Source of the DNA: Powellomyces hirtus
Taxonomy: Eukaryota > Chytridiomycota > Chytridiomycetes > Spizellomycetales > Powellomycetaceae
NCBI GenBank assembly: GCA_025526995.1
Contig: JAHLKG010000006.1
Location: forward strand, 1,054,001 to 1,118,000
Direction: 5' to 3'
DNA length: 64,000 nucleotides
Shown: in pieces, positions 34,101 to 46,559 of the stretch
Layout of the letters: each line of letters begins with the position of its first letter
Numbering within the stretch: position 1 is the stretch's first letter
Notes under the pieces: generated by a model
Seen by the model: only the letters and a program-made list of their open reading frames with translations
The model's database searches: none
Told to the model about the DNA's origin: nothing
Program-made: the position numbers and the translations under genes

Positions 34101-37100
34101 CCCGGATGATCCCAAATAAGTATGCAGAGTCTTGACATGAGAGCTGACAAGCGAGGGAACGACTTTGCTGAATTGGTGGATCAAGGTCAAGACATTCATG
34201 ACCATAGTCTGCATGTGAAGGGAGCAAACGTCAGTGAAGAGTGACGCTTCAAAGTCGGAAGGAGTTCTTTGCACTGTACCTTGCTATCCTTCTCCTCGAG
34301 GCAAAGAATTTCTTCCATAAGACTTTCGATCAAGCTCCGGCAAACGTTAACCAAATCTTGCTTGGCGAGCTTACTCGCACTTTGCATAGCCCGATCCAGA
34401 AATTGGGAATACGAGTCGGGTGCTGCTTTGAGGTGGGCCACCGCGGCAACCATAATCATCGCTCGGTCGCGAATCGCACTGCGGACGGCCGGAGGCAGGG
34501 CACCCCATGCTTGGTCTTTCTGCAAGGCCTCATTGTCTTCCGTTGGTTGTACGGCACCGGCTATCCCTGGAAATGGGACCAGCCATAACTCTTGTAGCGC
34601 CTTGAATGCCAGGTCTTTCACGCTGTCTTCCTCGTCCGCCAAACGTAACATCAGCTTCGCTGCGATATCGATCGTGATTTTACGGTAAGCGTCTCCGTTG
34701 GCAGCACAGACTCTTGGGTAGATGTCTTTCACTAAGCGAACGATACGCTTGCGCACATTGATGCCAACATCCTTCGCAAGAGACGACAGATCAGAGTCAA
34801 ATTCAGTAGCTCCCGTGCCATCGCAGGACTCACAAGAATTCTGTCCGCGATCATCGGATAGTATTCCATGATCAACATCTCCGCTCCGCCTGTGATCAAA
34901 AACTTGCCAACTAGCTCAATAGCAGCATCTCGGACGCTGGTGCTTTGATCCATCATTCTCGCTTGGATGATCTTTCGAACGTTGCCAATGCTCAGAACAG
35001 TCGGATCAGCAATGAAAATCTCCTGCAAGGCTTTCAGAGCTTTTGCCCGCAAAGTCACTACATCTGAGTCCAGTGCAGCTCCGATGCGAAGAAGGTACTG
35101 ATCAAAGGACTGGTAAAGCGGCTGTCTCTGAGAAAGGAGTTCTACGCAGGATTGAATCGTGGGCCGCGTGTCCAGTGCACTAGCGGCGGTATCGGGCGGT
35201 GTAGGCAATGAGCTCGCGGGTAATAGATCCGATCTATGCGACATGATGAGATCAAGTCATAATGACATGTGCGCCAGCGGTACCAACCTGAAAGCAGTTG
35301 CCGAGTTACCAATGGCACAGTACCCCACGACCATCTGCCTCATGGTGGCGCGCGCAGTTTCACGCCAAGCTTTGTACTCTTCCGTGGAAACGGAGATAGT
35401 CGACCCCCATGTTGCAATGAAGGACAATTGCGCACTCTGCAGAAACCTCATGAGTACTCAAGCGCAGGAGCATACACATCAGCTTGCATTACCTTCAAGG
35501 CAGGCTCGTTTGCTGATCCAGTCTCCAACCAATCCGCAACCCACTTTTGCAATGACCACAAGGTCCGAATGCTTTCAGGCTCCGAAGCTTGTCCGATCTC
35601 ACATTTGATGAGCTTGTCATCACAAATTTGAAGCGTTGCCTCAATCTCTGGCCGTATAGCTTGGCGCGTCCGCAGCTTGGCGCAGATTGCACCTAGCCAC
35701 TCAATCGCAAGAGCTCGCATGCTGGTGTCACCTTGCTTTTTGACATCATCGAGCGATTGCACCTGATAGTATGTAATGTTCAGAACACGATCCGATGAGC
35801 AATACTAACGATGCAACTGACCAGCAGCCGGCTGAACATCATGATGGCCATATCGGCGGCTGGCCACTCGGGCGTATTGTACACGAGTAGTAGATCCCGT
35901 ATCAAGTTTTCCAGCACTCCTTTGTATTCGGCCTCATTGCTTGATGCAAGTGATCTTCTTCCTTTGACTTTGTCTTTGGTGATGAAAGACTCGGTGGAGT
36001 TCTGAACACTTCGATTCAGCAGAAATTTCAGTAGATAGAGGGCGCACTGAGACGCCGCGTCTAGCTGGCTTTTGCATGTTTGTGTGAACTGACCAACACC
36101 TAGTTAGCAAGGGTGCGTTCGACAATTGAGAGGCGATATAAGCTGATACCTTTGTGATGAGCTGCCTTTCGGCATCAAGCTTCTCCACAGCTGCTTGCGT
36201 TGCAGCAACCGCTTCTTTTTGCTGATTCTTCGTCAGCTTTCCTTTCCTGGGCACAACAGTCTCAGCGGCGTCTTCCGATCTCTCAGCACCACCCCACTGT
36301 ACTGATGAAGCGAGGACCTCGCTGGCAACATTCCGCATAGCTTCAGTTGAACAGCAGCTATGCAAAAGCTGCAGTATCAGAGCCGTAACCATTTGGATGG
36401 ACCTTCCATCCGCAAGACGATATAGTCTCGGGGTTCGTTTGACCGCCGACAGTTTGATCAGATTGACTGATATCTCATCAAGAATAAAATTTCGGTGAGT
36501 GCCATATCGCGCAAAGATCGTCTGACACAAGTCTATTCCGCGCATTTGAATCTGGCTCAAACCGATCCCCTCAGCGACGCTTGCAGCATCCACAAAGAAT
36601 GGGGAGAGGGCAACAAAGGCCACAGGAATGACAATCTCATCTCCGAGCATGCCACGTTCCAGAAGGAAACGGAGGTTGACCATAATATCGTTGATTTTGG
36701 CAATCAGTTGATTAACGATTCCTTTCACGTCGACCTGTTCGCATATCTCTTGCATCGTTCTGACATCTGGCGTTGCCTCGTCACCGTCCTTTGATAGTAG
36801 GTCGAGCACCGCATAAATAGTGTCGTTTAGCTGCGTTTTCACTAGACTCACTCCCGCTCCAACAAGCTCCTCGCTAAACCCAGAGTCTGTCAGCAAGTCT
36901 TCTTCTTTGTCATCGGCTGCCAGTGCGCGAAAGAGTCCCAGAGCGATTCGACAAGCATTCAAACTCATGTCCACTCTCGAAAGCGTGCTTCTCATATTCT
37001 TTTCGAAGGTGTCCAAAGAAGGGTGCCCATTGCGAGCTATCGGTGTCGGAGGATTTTGTATTCCATCGACATTGCTTTTTCGCTTCTTTTTTTTGGGTGT

Positions 37101-38819
37101 CCCGGGTCCCTCAGCCTGCTGACCACCAGGTATCTGCAAGAACTCGCCATCCTTCATCCGAGCTTCCAACAACCTTGACAAGCGCTTCAGAGATGACTTT
37201 TCGATGCTCTGCCCGATCTTTGCGCTGGTGTGTGCCGCCGTGCTACGGCGCAGGTATTTGTGCAATCCTTTCAAAGTATCTGCGGAAAGCAGCGGTCCGT
37301 CAAAGTACATGGTACGCTTTTGCTGCTCTAGCAAATCGCAGACTGCATCTTCTTCGGCGAGGATAGATTCGGTCAAGTCTGTCAATTTCCGTATAGCAAT
37401 CGCTGGGTCGCTGACAGGGGTAGAACCTCCGCGCTCATTCCCAGAAACTGTTCGCGTTCTCATAATGTCTGAAGGAAGGGGTATCGGAATATCTCTGACG
37501 GACTCGGTAGGCGTCATTGATTCGGCCTTCGGGTGGAACGCTGCGGGTGGCCTGCGGGGGGATGCTTCAGGGCTACTCTTGTTTGACTTGATGACCACTT
37601 CAATGCCTGCGAAGGTAGACCTACGGCGCACGGTCGTCGACGGAGGCGCACTCGTCTCATCAGCAGAAGATGCTACAGGCATATTATTAACTGATCGGCC
37701 GTTTGCTGCCAGAGATCCTCTTTGGCTTGGTACGTCCTGCACCATTGCAAGCTGGTTGTCGTAAACCGTATGATGGTTGCTGCCATGAGTCGGACCGTGA
37801 GGGATCGCTTGCGAACCATCATTATGCTTAGGGAATAAGTTATCGTGATATATCCGATTTCTTGAAGCGCCTGCGATCATTGGACTTGGAGATGCAATGT
37901 CGAAGGGAGGACGGGCACCAGAGACAGATCCACTATCTACCGGCATCACACCGGGCGAATCTCGCGCTACATCGTTCGTTGCTGTAGAGCTTGGGGTAGG
38001 GTATAAGTGCGGTTGAGTTAGACTGGTATCAGGTCCCGGGGTCCTCGACCTTGGTAAAGATATTCCGTTCGGGCGTTGGGGATAAGGGACTGGTGTGCCG
38101 GAACGCTTCGGCGTTGCTGATTGGACATTCAGATGGGTCTTCTATGCGCTAACTTCAATCCCACGCGTGCCACCTCACCTTGATCTTCTTGACGCGCTTG
38201 CTGCGGAGTGAGAGGCGGCTGATCGGGAACGCTGCCAGGCTCGCGATAGGGAGTCGAATCTTCTGGTCGCTCAAAATATGATTGATTGAGCCGCCTGATG
38301 ATGGCGAATGAGGTTTCTGGTCCCTGTGTAGCGCGTAGGTTCAATCAATGCGGCATCCGCAACTTACAGATATCCAACGTCAGCTTGCGCCAGCAGACTA
38401 TTCACGGCCGCCAAGAGATCCGGAGGTAAAAGCCTTGCTGACGCATTCATCAAGTCGTCCGTGCTTTCTGCAAGGGCGGCCATATGGCGTGGATCAATAT
38501 GGTCGAGCAAAGTGGGCCGTATTGAACTCGCGGCGGAGAGCGTAGGCAGAAGACTACCAGCTAACGTCAAGAATCAGAATGTGAGCGTACAACATTTGCT
38601 TGACAGTCAACGCTAGTATCATCACCACCATACCATCGAGCACTGGTGTCAGTGAGGCCAACGGCTGCTGCCGCATGGCGACAAGATGCCTATGGGCCGC
38701 AACGCCCGCTGTCGGGTTGACTGTTGTTGCTGCAAAAGCACCGATTAGATGGAGACGCATGAGATAGTATCAAAACGCATACCATGTGAGGCCTCGCTCG
38801 TTTGCGTCACGTTTTCCAT
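31145..38819 (-). CDS. SCC2: Cohesin-loading factor Scc2 / NIPBL / Mis4
   Basis: Twenty-four exons: 38819-38783, 38729-38634, 38560-38368, 38323-38179, 38141-36150, 36088-35810, 35762-35493, 35436-35288, 35233-34834, 34771-34280, 34208-34101, 34034-33879, 33815-33722, 33666-33523, 33463-33429, 33369-33276, 33206-33045, 32979-32768, 32702-32492, 32425-32256, 32181-32016, 31951-31849, 31787-31631, 31552-31145. Total 6,273 nt, or 2,090 residues. The N-terminal ~500 residues are mostly disordered and should bind Scc4/Mau2. The rest is HEAT repeats. Diagnostic stretches are DPTVLSIGNVRKIIQARMMD, STSVRDAAIELVGKF, RILDVGINVRKRIVRLVKDI, CMPAIVAMEANASSDIRDRA and LNEKHASFI. With Scc4 it loads cohesin onto chromosomes in the nucleus. 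The C-terminus is a basic KKRKR cluster followed by an acidic end. Confidence 0.95.
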
Positions 38820-39389
38820 TTTCACGAGTTCTGTCGAGAAACGCTCAAAACGGCTTTCCCTCCTCCAGATTTCCCTCCGCCTACTCCCAGACCAACACCG
38901 TGAGATACAATATAATCTGGCAGCACTAGTGGCTCATCCGCAGGATGCTCGCGCGTGTGATGGAACTAGAATGTAAGCCTGGGAAGAAAGTAGAAAGAAA
39001 AAAGCCTGGAGAAAAACAAAGCGGGGAGAAGCCACGAAAGGCCATGGTTCCATTTGGCCGTTTATGGCTAAAGCATGTATTCCACAGCCACATCTGTGTA
39101 CGTAACGCGCAATCACCTCGGCTTTGGCAGGAGGCGGCTGCCTATGAGTACTATAAGAACATGTATTACTCAGGTAAACAGAGGTGCACGCTAATGGGTA
39201 TATCAGGAGACATTTAACCTGGAAGAATGTGTAATCACGTATACAGCGTAGCAGGCTAATCTGGGATACGGGAGAGCATTTAGCTCAGAAATGTATGAGG
39301 AAACCTAAATGTTCTGCACTGGAATCCTCTGGTTTGGATCACTCGTGTTCGGCTGTTGCTTCATTGCTTTGAAGGTTTCGTTGGAATGG
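38820..39389. other. Intergenic region upstream of SCC2
   Basis: This 570-bp stretch holds the SCC2 promoter and the 3' flank of the small gene at 39390. Short frames here look random. I recognise no specific element. Confidence 0.45.
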
Positions 39390-40006
39390 TCATTCAGCCC
39401 GGTCTTCTGCTTTGACTGGCATATCGCTATGTTCATCTTTGATCGCGGTTCCATTGCTGTTCTTTTTAGCAGCCGCTTCCATACGAATGGACCGCATCTG
39501 AAGCTTGTTGTACTGATCCTTGATGACTTCAATCGGAACCACCCACCGAGCAGCGTAGTCTGCGTGGAGCTGCTTGACACTTGCACGAGCACCGTTCTTT
39601 CGAAGCTCTGTCACGCGGTCCACTAGCCAATTCTCTTCGTCATGTGTCAAGTCTCTGAGTGTATGGTTGTGCCCCTGAGAGTTGTACAGACATTTAGGCA
39701 AGAAAAAGATGGAACAACTCGGAAGCTGCAGGTTCACCTGTGGGGCGAGGTCTTCATTTGCTTTGATGTCCGATATGTCGCTGGGGGCTCCTTTCTTTTC
39801 GGCGCGCTTTTCTTTCTTGATCTTTTGTGCAAAAAAAGCCATGTTGCCAAAACTTTAGTTGGGCAGAAGCACTCCCAAAATGAACGTCCACCTACATTTC
39901 CCATTGGTCTCTTCCTTTTCCGCGCAGGTTCGTCCTGCGTCAAAGGGTCCGCCGACTCACTGTGGGCGGCAGAGAAATCTTCCAAGTTTGGCTTGCGGGT
40001 AGGCAT
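39390..40006 (-). CDS. Small basic protein, possibly SANT/Myb-like
   Basis: Three exons (40006-39896, 39821-39738, 39674-39390) total 480 nt, or 159 residues. Splicing removes introns starting GTAGGT and GTGAAC. The N-terminal half has two Lys/Arg clusters (RKRKRP and IKKEKRAEKK), probably nuclear targeting. The central ~60 residues (LTHDEENWLVDRVTELRKNG to VIKDQYNKLQM) are predicted helical and have a tryptophan pattern reminiscent of Myb/SANT-like helices. This is weak. The C-terminus is charged. I do not recognise the family. The acceptor of intron 1 (ACAAAAG) is not ideal, so the first junction may shift. Confidence 0.5.
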
Positions 40007-40916
40007 TGTTTTGTGAGATGTATAGGCCGAGGTGGTGATTCATGTGTTGTTCGAGAAGGTAGTTTTTTGTGTGGTTCAGAGGGCAGATTGGGATGCATGA
40101 GGAGAGGGACGCGAAATTCGGCTGCTTTTTATTGGCGAGGAGGCTCCCTGGTTAAATAAGAGCCTAAATTGGACGCCCACATGAAATAGCACTTTTCACC
40201 AGATTACTACTACTACTATAGTGCATCGTTTGAACCCTTGGCCCATTGACGAAATGCTCAAAATCGGACGAGTCACAATTGATAGTGGTGAAGGTTCAGT
40301 TTAAGGGTGAAACACCCCTCTCTTTCCTTAACGTCTCTGCCTCGGCGTCACGTAAAATAATGCCATTGCATGTAAATGTCCTGTTTGCGAGCATTTAAGC
40401 TGGCATTGGGGTAATTCCTGTTGTGTAGCTTGCACGATGTATCTCGATGACCCTTCGCAGCCTATCCTCCTTTGAACCCTCCATTGAGCTCTGAATGTAG
40501 GCTGCTATTCGCTGAAACTCACGAAGAGTAAAGTGCATTTTTGAGGCGCGAGAAGCCGTTCTAGCTTCTGCTGAAACCGGTGTGACGGTCTCCTGACGAT
40601 GTTAGACTTTCAAAATGCTACCCTCCCTGCGGTTCGCGCTGATGCCCAGAATTTTAATCAGAGACGACATTTCTCCTCATCCCCTTTACATTTTTGAAAC
40701 TGCCAATATTTTTCATAGAAATCGGAAGGCGGCGACTGATTGGGCGAGGGTGTCAGTTAACTTACAGATTTTGCGCACTGCGGTGAATGGGAAGAGGCCC
40801 TTCGACAATCTTCCATGTGTGCCTGAAGCAGGTGGTTTGCAGATTTCTTCCTTCTGCTCGCAATGCGATTCCTCAGTCGGACACGGCGGAATACTATGCT
40901 AACAATGTGAGCGGCA

Positions 40917-41282
40917 ATGAATCAACCCGCGGCGGACATGATAGAGAGACAAGGGGACGGCGGTCATGTTCTTCTGAGCGCGCATCCTTCCCGTGGATGG
41001 CAAGAATACACTGTGCTCTGTAATCGGAACTTTCTCAGATGGAATGTATGGTACGGACAAGGGCTTGCGAAACGCGTGGGACATCCAGAGCGCAAGCCAC
41101 ACGAGCGCCACAACCTGATCCATGTCCACATCGCAAAGGCCCAACTTGATTTGCCCGACAATGGCGATAAGCAAGCTCTGCTTTCAAAGCAGCTCTCCTC
41201 AGCGTATATCTGCACACATTTACAAAAGACCTGGAAGAATGGTGCGCGCAAGATGGCTTTGAGATCGAGTCCTGTGAAATAG
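40917..41282 (+). CDS. Orphan open reading frame, possible gene remnant
   Basis: A 121-codon ATG-started frame with no recognisable domain. Its composition (His, Trp, Asn-rich, evenly mixed) is more protein-like than that of other frames in this gap. No introns or good promoter could be assigned. It may be a real short gene, a decayed fragment of a larger one, or chance. Confidence 0.18.
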   Translation: MNQPAADMIERQGDGGHVLLSAHPSRGWQEYTVLCNRNFLRWNVWYGQGLAKRVGHPERKPHERHNLIHVHIAKAQLDLPDNGDKQALLSKQLSSAYICTHLQKTWKNGARKMALRSSPVK

Positions 41283-41812
41283 ACCACTGTACCTCGCTGA
41301 AGGAACTGACGGACAAGGGAGATATCATTCTTGCACCCTTGGTTGTCTTTTCTACGCCAGTGGGACGCTGATATTATTGTTTCCGAAATCTTCCAATGAA
41401 CGGACAAGCAGTCGGTGCTGTTGCATGATTACGACCGATGTTTTTGCAGGTGGTGCCTTTTACCTGGTCCTCTTACCTCCATCGTCCAACGATGTGTGAT
41501 ATCTGTCATTTAGCGTCTTTAGCGTCAATGCGACGAGCTAGTTAGGCAGAAATACCTTTCCTTGTTGAATTCAATACCGGCTCAATGGAGCATTGAGAAG
41601 CCACGTGACCTTTGAGTGACCACGTCAGCAAGCGAGACAAAGACAACCTTTGGCTACCATCACATCCCAATCAGGCTTTACTCCGCTGAAGAAATCTGAC
41701 GACAAGGTTTTTACTTTGCTTGGCTGGGTTTAGCAAACTACAATTTGGGCGCTCACACCTTGGCAAAACATATACTATACTTCTCCTCCGCTTTCCCTCC
41801 TGTCCTCCGCTG

Positions 41813-41820
41813 CATAAAAG
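41813..41820 (+). promoter_or_regulatory. TATA-like CATAAAAG box of PNS1
   Basis: CATAAAAG, 93 bp upstream of the ATG at 41913, is preceded and followed by pyrimidine-rich sequence. The same octamer occurs upstream of the M36 protease. Confidence 0.45.
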
Positions 41821-41912
41821 GCCTGCCCCTACAGCTTGACTCCCGTTCTTCCCACAGCCCACTCACCACAGTCCCACATTCCCACATTCCCACGTCCCTC
41901 AGTCCCGCGACC

Positions 41913-43910
41913 ATGTCCTACGGAAAGGTCGACGACTACAGCAACAGCGCTCAGAACAGCACACAGAACCTGATGCCGCAAGGCGGTTATCAGCAGCAAT
42001 ATGGTGCACCCGCCTATCCGCCGCAGGGTCACCCTCAACACCAGTATGGCCAACAGCAGCAGCAGTACAACCAGTACAACCAGTACCAGCAAAACCCCCA
42101 GCAATATCAGCCCCAACCGTACGCCGCACCCTACAATGCCCCGAACTACCAACAGCAGAACTACCCACCGCCGCAGGCCCCTCCCCCGCAGCAGGGCAGC
42201 GGAGAAAAGTTTGCCAAGACCTCCAAGTACAAGGTAAAACATAGGCTTTGCGCTCTGCCGAGTGACCAAATTCCACATACACTCGACAGCTGCTGATAAC
42301 TGTCTGACGGTTTCTAGGACCTATGGGCTGCCATCGTCTTTCTGCTCACCATGGCTGCCTTTGCGGTTTGCGTTGTACGGGGTCTCACAAGCTTGAAGTT
42401 TGCCAAAAACAACACTGGAGCCACTAACCCGGAAAACAACAATGCCGGCAACGAGTTTGTCGTGCCCCCGCCTGCCGATCTGGGAGGCATTCTGGCAGCC
42501 AGCGTGGGAACCGGTTTTGTTTTGTCCGTTCTGGTGAGTCAGAACCACTCGTGCATTTCCGCCATGAGGTGAGACTAACCATGGTTTTGCGTCTCAAAAG
42601 TACTTTGTGGCGATGCAAAAGTTTGCCGGAAAATTGATCAAAGTATCGATGGTTCTCAACGTCTTGGTGTTGGCGGCTTTGGCTGCCTACTACGCCTACC
42701 AACGCCAATTTGCCGCCACGATCATCATGGTCCTCATTCTCGGCATCACAGCATTCTTCTTGTGGTCATGCCGCAGTCGGATCCCGCTCGCCAAAATTGT
42801 GTTGAAGACGGTGACAAAGGTCACGGGACAGTACCCTGCTACCCTCTTTGCGGGTTTCATGGCTCTCGTTTTGATTGCTATCTTCAACGCTCTCTGGCTG
42901 GCAAGTTTCGCTGGAATGATGCAGTACTTTGAGACCAACAACTCTGGCAACGGTGTGCGCTACCTGACGATTGTGTTCATGCTCTTTGCGCTCTACTATG
43001 CCAGTCAAGTCATTTCGGTATGGGCCGACATCTGTTCCACGTGCCCTGTGCTCTCATGACTAACGTTTTGCTTTCTCTAACAGAATGTCGTCCATGTTAC
43101 CGTTTCGGGTTTGTTCGCGACATACTACTTTATGGGTCAACCTGGAGGACCTCAAGGGAAAGTGACTATCCCCATCAAGAACCCCACCGCCGCTTCCGCC
43201 AAGCGGGCCTTGACGACAAGTTTCGGTTCGATCTGCTTTGGAAGTCTCGTGATCGCCATCCTGCAAACCATCCGCGCCATGCTCCGAATGGCCTCCCAAG
43301 AAGCCGCTCAAGACGGCAACGTCGTCGGTGCTCTCTGCGCTGCCTGCGCCGGCTGCTGCCTGGGCATCATTGAAGGTCTAATCGAGTACTTTAACAAATG
43401 GGCGTTTGTCCAGGTCGCAGTGTACGGCAAGGACTACATCACCGCGGCCAAGGATACCTGGCGGCTGTGCAAAACGCGCGGCATTGACGCCATCATCAAC
43501 GACCAGCTTATCGGCACTGTCCTCGGGATTGGGGGTCTGGTCGTGTCGTTCATTTGCGGGTTTGTGGCGTTCCTCTACGTGCGCTTCTCGGATAACATCC
43601 CCAACAATGCCCTGCATTACGCCGTCTTCATCATCCTCGCCGTCTTTCTGGGCGCCTCGGAATTCTTTGTCCTGTCCAATGTCATTGACAGTGGGGCTAC
43701 TGCCACGTTTGTCTGCCTCGCCGAAGACCCCGCGGCCCTGCAGAGGACTAAACCCGAGGTAAAATGCTCACATTTGCCCAAAAAAAGCGTGCGCCGCGTG
43801 GGAACACGTCTCTCATCTCATCCTTCTTCTTCTTCTTTTTCCTCGCGCTCTCTTAGCTGTACGAAGCCATCCGCGCTGTCTACCCACAGGTTGCGTACCC
43901 GGGTGTCTAG
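41913..43910 (+). CDS. PNS1: Choline-transporter-like membrane protein (Pns1/CTL family)
   Basis: Five exons (41913-42233, 42318-42533, 42601-43017, 43084-43758, 43857-43910) total 1,683 nt, or 560 residues. Residues 1-105 are a Gln/Tyr/Pro-rich cytosolic N-terminus. About ten membrane helices follow (for example LWAAIVFLLTMAAFAVCVV, and FMALVLIAIFNALWLASF). Family hallmarks are the large loop after the first helix, the run LEYFNKWAFVQVAVYGKDY-like near 390-410 (here IEYFNKWAFVQVAVYGKDY), the preceding Cys-rich CAACAGCCLG, and a short C-terminus (LYEAIRAVYPQVAY). CTL proteins are plasma-membrane or mitochondrial solute transporters; choline transport is shown for animal members but not for yeast Pns1. 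The last exon is only 54 nt. Confidence 0.95.
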
Positions 43911-44456
43911 AACATGTCGCAAGAACTTACGAAATAGCATTAGTACATTAAAGAGCTGTAGCCTGTCTTCTCTCTGTCTCTCTCTCTCTCTCTCGCAATA
44001 ATTCCTTTTTGGCAACATGAGAAACAAGAGCGATCAAAGTAATTGCATTTGGTGTTTCTTCTTTTCTTTCTTTCCCTTCTCACATCTGTCACAACAACAT
44101 ATTTGTCCATAAAATGCCATAAAACAAATGAGGCTTTGTATTCCATTTCCTATTCCATCAACAAAAAGACCCCCCGCCCCCTCAATGTGATGTGATGTGA
44201 TGTGTGATGTTCCACCAAGCCAAGCGAGCGCAGACGCCTCCACTCAAATAACAGAAAAACCCACACAACCCTTCGTGACAAAAAAATAAAATCTATATGT
44301 CAGTGCAAGCACCGTGAAAAGAGAGAAAAAAACGTTCACATTATAGTGAAAAGGAAGGGGGGGGGGAGTGGGGGAGACGGTGGAAGGAGGGTCGGGGAGG
44401 TGAGGCGGAAGGGGGGGGGGGGGGGGGGGACGCAAGTGTGTATTGCCCCGTGCACT
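43911..44456. other. Convergent 3' region with purine-rich G tracts
   Basis: A (TC)n tract around 43969-43995 follows the PNS1 stop. A purine-rich stretch at 44346-44430 contains G10 (44357-44366) and G19 (44411-44429). It falls in the 3' flank of the succinate-CoA ligase gene. Confidence 0.7.
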
Positions 44457-46214
44457 CTAGATAGGTAATTCAAACTTGACCTGCACACCGGCCTTGCGGG
44501 CCATTCCGACAATGTTGGACATCTGGACGGCCTTGCTGGCCGCCACATCCAGATCGTCGACCGAGAACATTCGCAGGCCACTCTCCTTGATCAGTTTTTT
44601 CGCAGCGTCCACCTCTGTTCCCTGGAGGCGGACAATGAGGGGGAGGTTGAGGCCGAGCTGGTTGACGGCCGAGATGATGCCCTGCGCAATAATGTCGCAG
44701 CGCATGATGCCGCCGAAAATGTTGACAAGGATGGCCGACACGCGCGGGTCCGATGAGATGATCTTGAACGCTTCCGTGACTTGCTCGGCTTGCGCGCCGC
44801 CGCCAACGTCCAGGAAATTGGCGGGTTCGCCGCCGTGGAGTTTGATAATGTCCATGGTCGCCATGGCGAGACCGGCGCCGTTGACTAAAAATACGCGTCA
44901 ATGGAGGAGATGGTTTTAGATACAAACGGCGTTCGTGGGTTCATGGGGGTACATGAATGCTACGTTACTCACCAAGGCACCCGATGCTTCCGTCCAGACC
45001 AATGTAGTTGAGGTTCCACTTGGCAGCGGCAACCTCACGGGGGTCCTCCTGAGTGGTATCACGCAGGGCAAACACATCCTTTTGTCGGAACTCGGCATTG
45101 TCGTCGAAGCCGAATTTGGCGTCCATGCACATGACTGTTGATTGACCCATAAAATGAATATAGGATCTAAAAAAAATTCGCTGCAGTTTTTTCAGGTTGG
45201 TTTCGTACCTGTGCTGCCCCCACCCTCAACGTGCACCTCGGCAAGAGGGTTGATTTCGATCATGGTAGAGTCCTTCTCAATGAAGAGCTTGTAGAGACGC
45301 TCGAATGTGTCGGCAGCCTAGGATCCCACGGGTTCATGAATAAACGGATATGTGCGAGACATTTGGCTCAACAATTGCATACCTCGTCAAGAGCGGATCC
45401 GGTGAATCCAAGCTTCTTGGCAACGTTCAAAGCGTCATCACGCTTCAAGCCAACATTGATGTCGATAGCGTGCGTCACAAGCGCCTCAGGCGTCTCAGCA
45501 GCAACGGTCTCAATATCCATACCACCTTGCGACGACGCCACGATGACGGGGCCCTGGGTAGCGCGGTCCTGGATGATCGCAAAGTAGTATTCGCGACGCA
45601 CATACAAGCGCTCAACCACATAAACAGCGTTGCATTCCCGGCCGCCGGCTCCAGTCTGCTTGGTAATCAACTTGTGGCCCAACATCTTCTCCGCAAACAT
45701 CTTCACTTCAGTCGGCGAGTACACGACTCGCACACCGCCCTTCAGACCCGAGTCAAAGTGGCCCTTGCCCCGCCCTCCCGCGAGAACTTGCGCTTTGATG
45801 ACGTAGTCGGCGCTGGACAGGTCGCGGGCGATTTGTTCGGCTTGCTGTGGTGTGGTCGCGACGGCGCCCTTGGGGACTTGGATGCCGTATTGCTGCAGAA
45901 GGCCCATAGAGTTGTGCTCGTGAATCGAGAGGTTACGCTTTTGGGCGAATTGGAGCTGGGTTGTGCGAGGAGCGGCCGCACGGAGCTGGAAAAGAACCAT
46001 GTGTGATTCGTCAGTATTCATCAGCCTGGGATTCATTTTCGAATTCCACGGGGGGGCTCTGCTGATGCCGGCAGGCATTGCCCAGGATCCCATTTCCCAT
46101 CACGCAAAAACCTCCTGCACAAAAAGGTGAACCCCCCAGAAACCGGTTGAACATCACACTACCCACCTTGGCGAGCCCGCATGCCCGGCTGGAGCGGAAA
46201 GCAGAAGCAAACAT
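44457..46214 (-). CDS. LSC2: Succinate-CoA ligase (ADP-forming) beta subunit, mitochondrial
   Basis: Five exons (46214-46167, 45985-45383, 45317-45209, 45134-44973, 44884-44457) total 1,350 nt, or 449 residues, the usual length. The first ~40 residues are a mitochondrial presequence rich in Arg, Ser and Ala ([13 protein letters not shown]). The mature start is [19 protein letters not shown]. The ATP-grasp domain has [25 protein letters not shown] and EINPLAEV. The C-terminal ligase domain has [33 protein letters not shown] and [10 protein letters not shown]. It pairs with the alpha subunit to convert succinyl-CoA to succinate with substrate-level phosphorylation in the TCA cycle. The sequence is closer to the ADP-forming (SUCLA2) type than the GDP-forming type, from recalled human sequence. 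Confidence 0.97.
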
Positions 46215-46559
46215 TGTTTCTGATGAGGAGGGAGGGTGGGCGGCGGTTGGTGTTTTTCGTAAGAACAGGCGTGCCGCGTCGGTCTTCGTCGTCGAGAGAG
46301 TGCTGTTTGGTTGATGTGGGCAACCATAGTGGCTAGATTTAGGGTTTGACGGCAAGGGCTTGTGCCTAAATATAGTGTAGTCCATAAAGTAGTTATCACC
46401 GGTGCTATTGTGATTATCACTTGGCTTTAAAAACGGGCGGAGAGGCGGGACAAACAAGGGAGAATTGCCATAGCGCGCGACGAGTAACTCCCAGAAAGCG
46501 CCGAATCTCACACAACGCACAATCACCAAAACACAACTACATCCACTCACTGACTAACC
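46215..46559. promoter_or_regulatory. Divergent promoter region, LSC2 / HRP1
   Basis: 345 bp separate the two start codons (46214 minus, 46560 plus), so both promoters lie here. I saw no clear TATA box. Confidence 0.5.

Larger units (their letters stand above)
40007..41912. other. Long intergenic region upstream of PNS1
   Basis: About 1.9 kb. It holds the promoter of the small minus-strand gene and that of PNS1. A 121-codon frame at 40917-41282 is listed separately. Otherwise I see no structure. Confidence 0.45.
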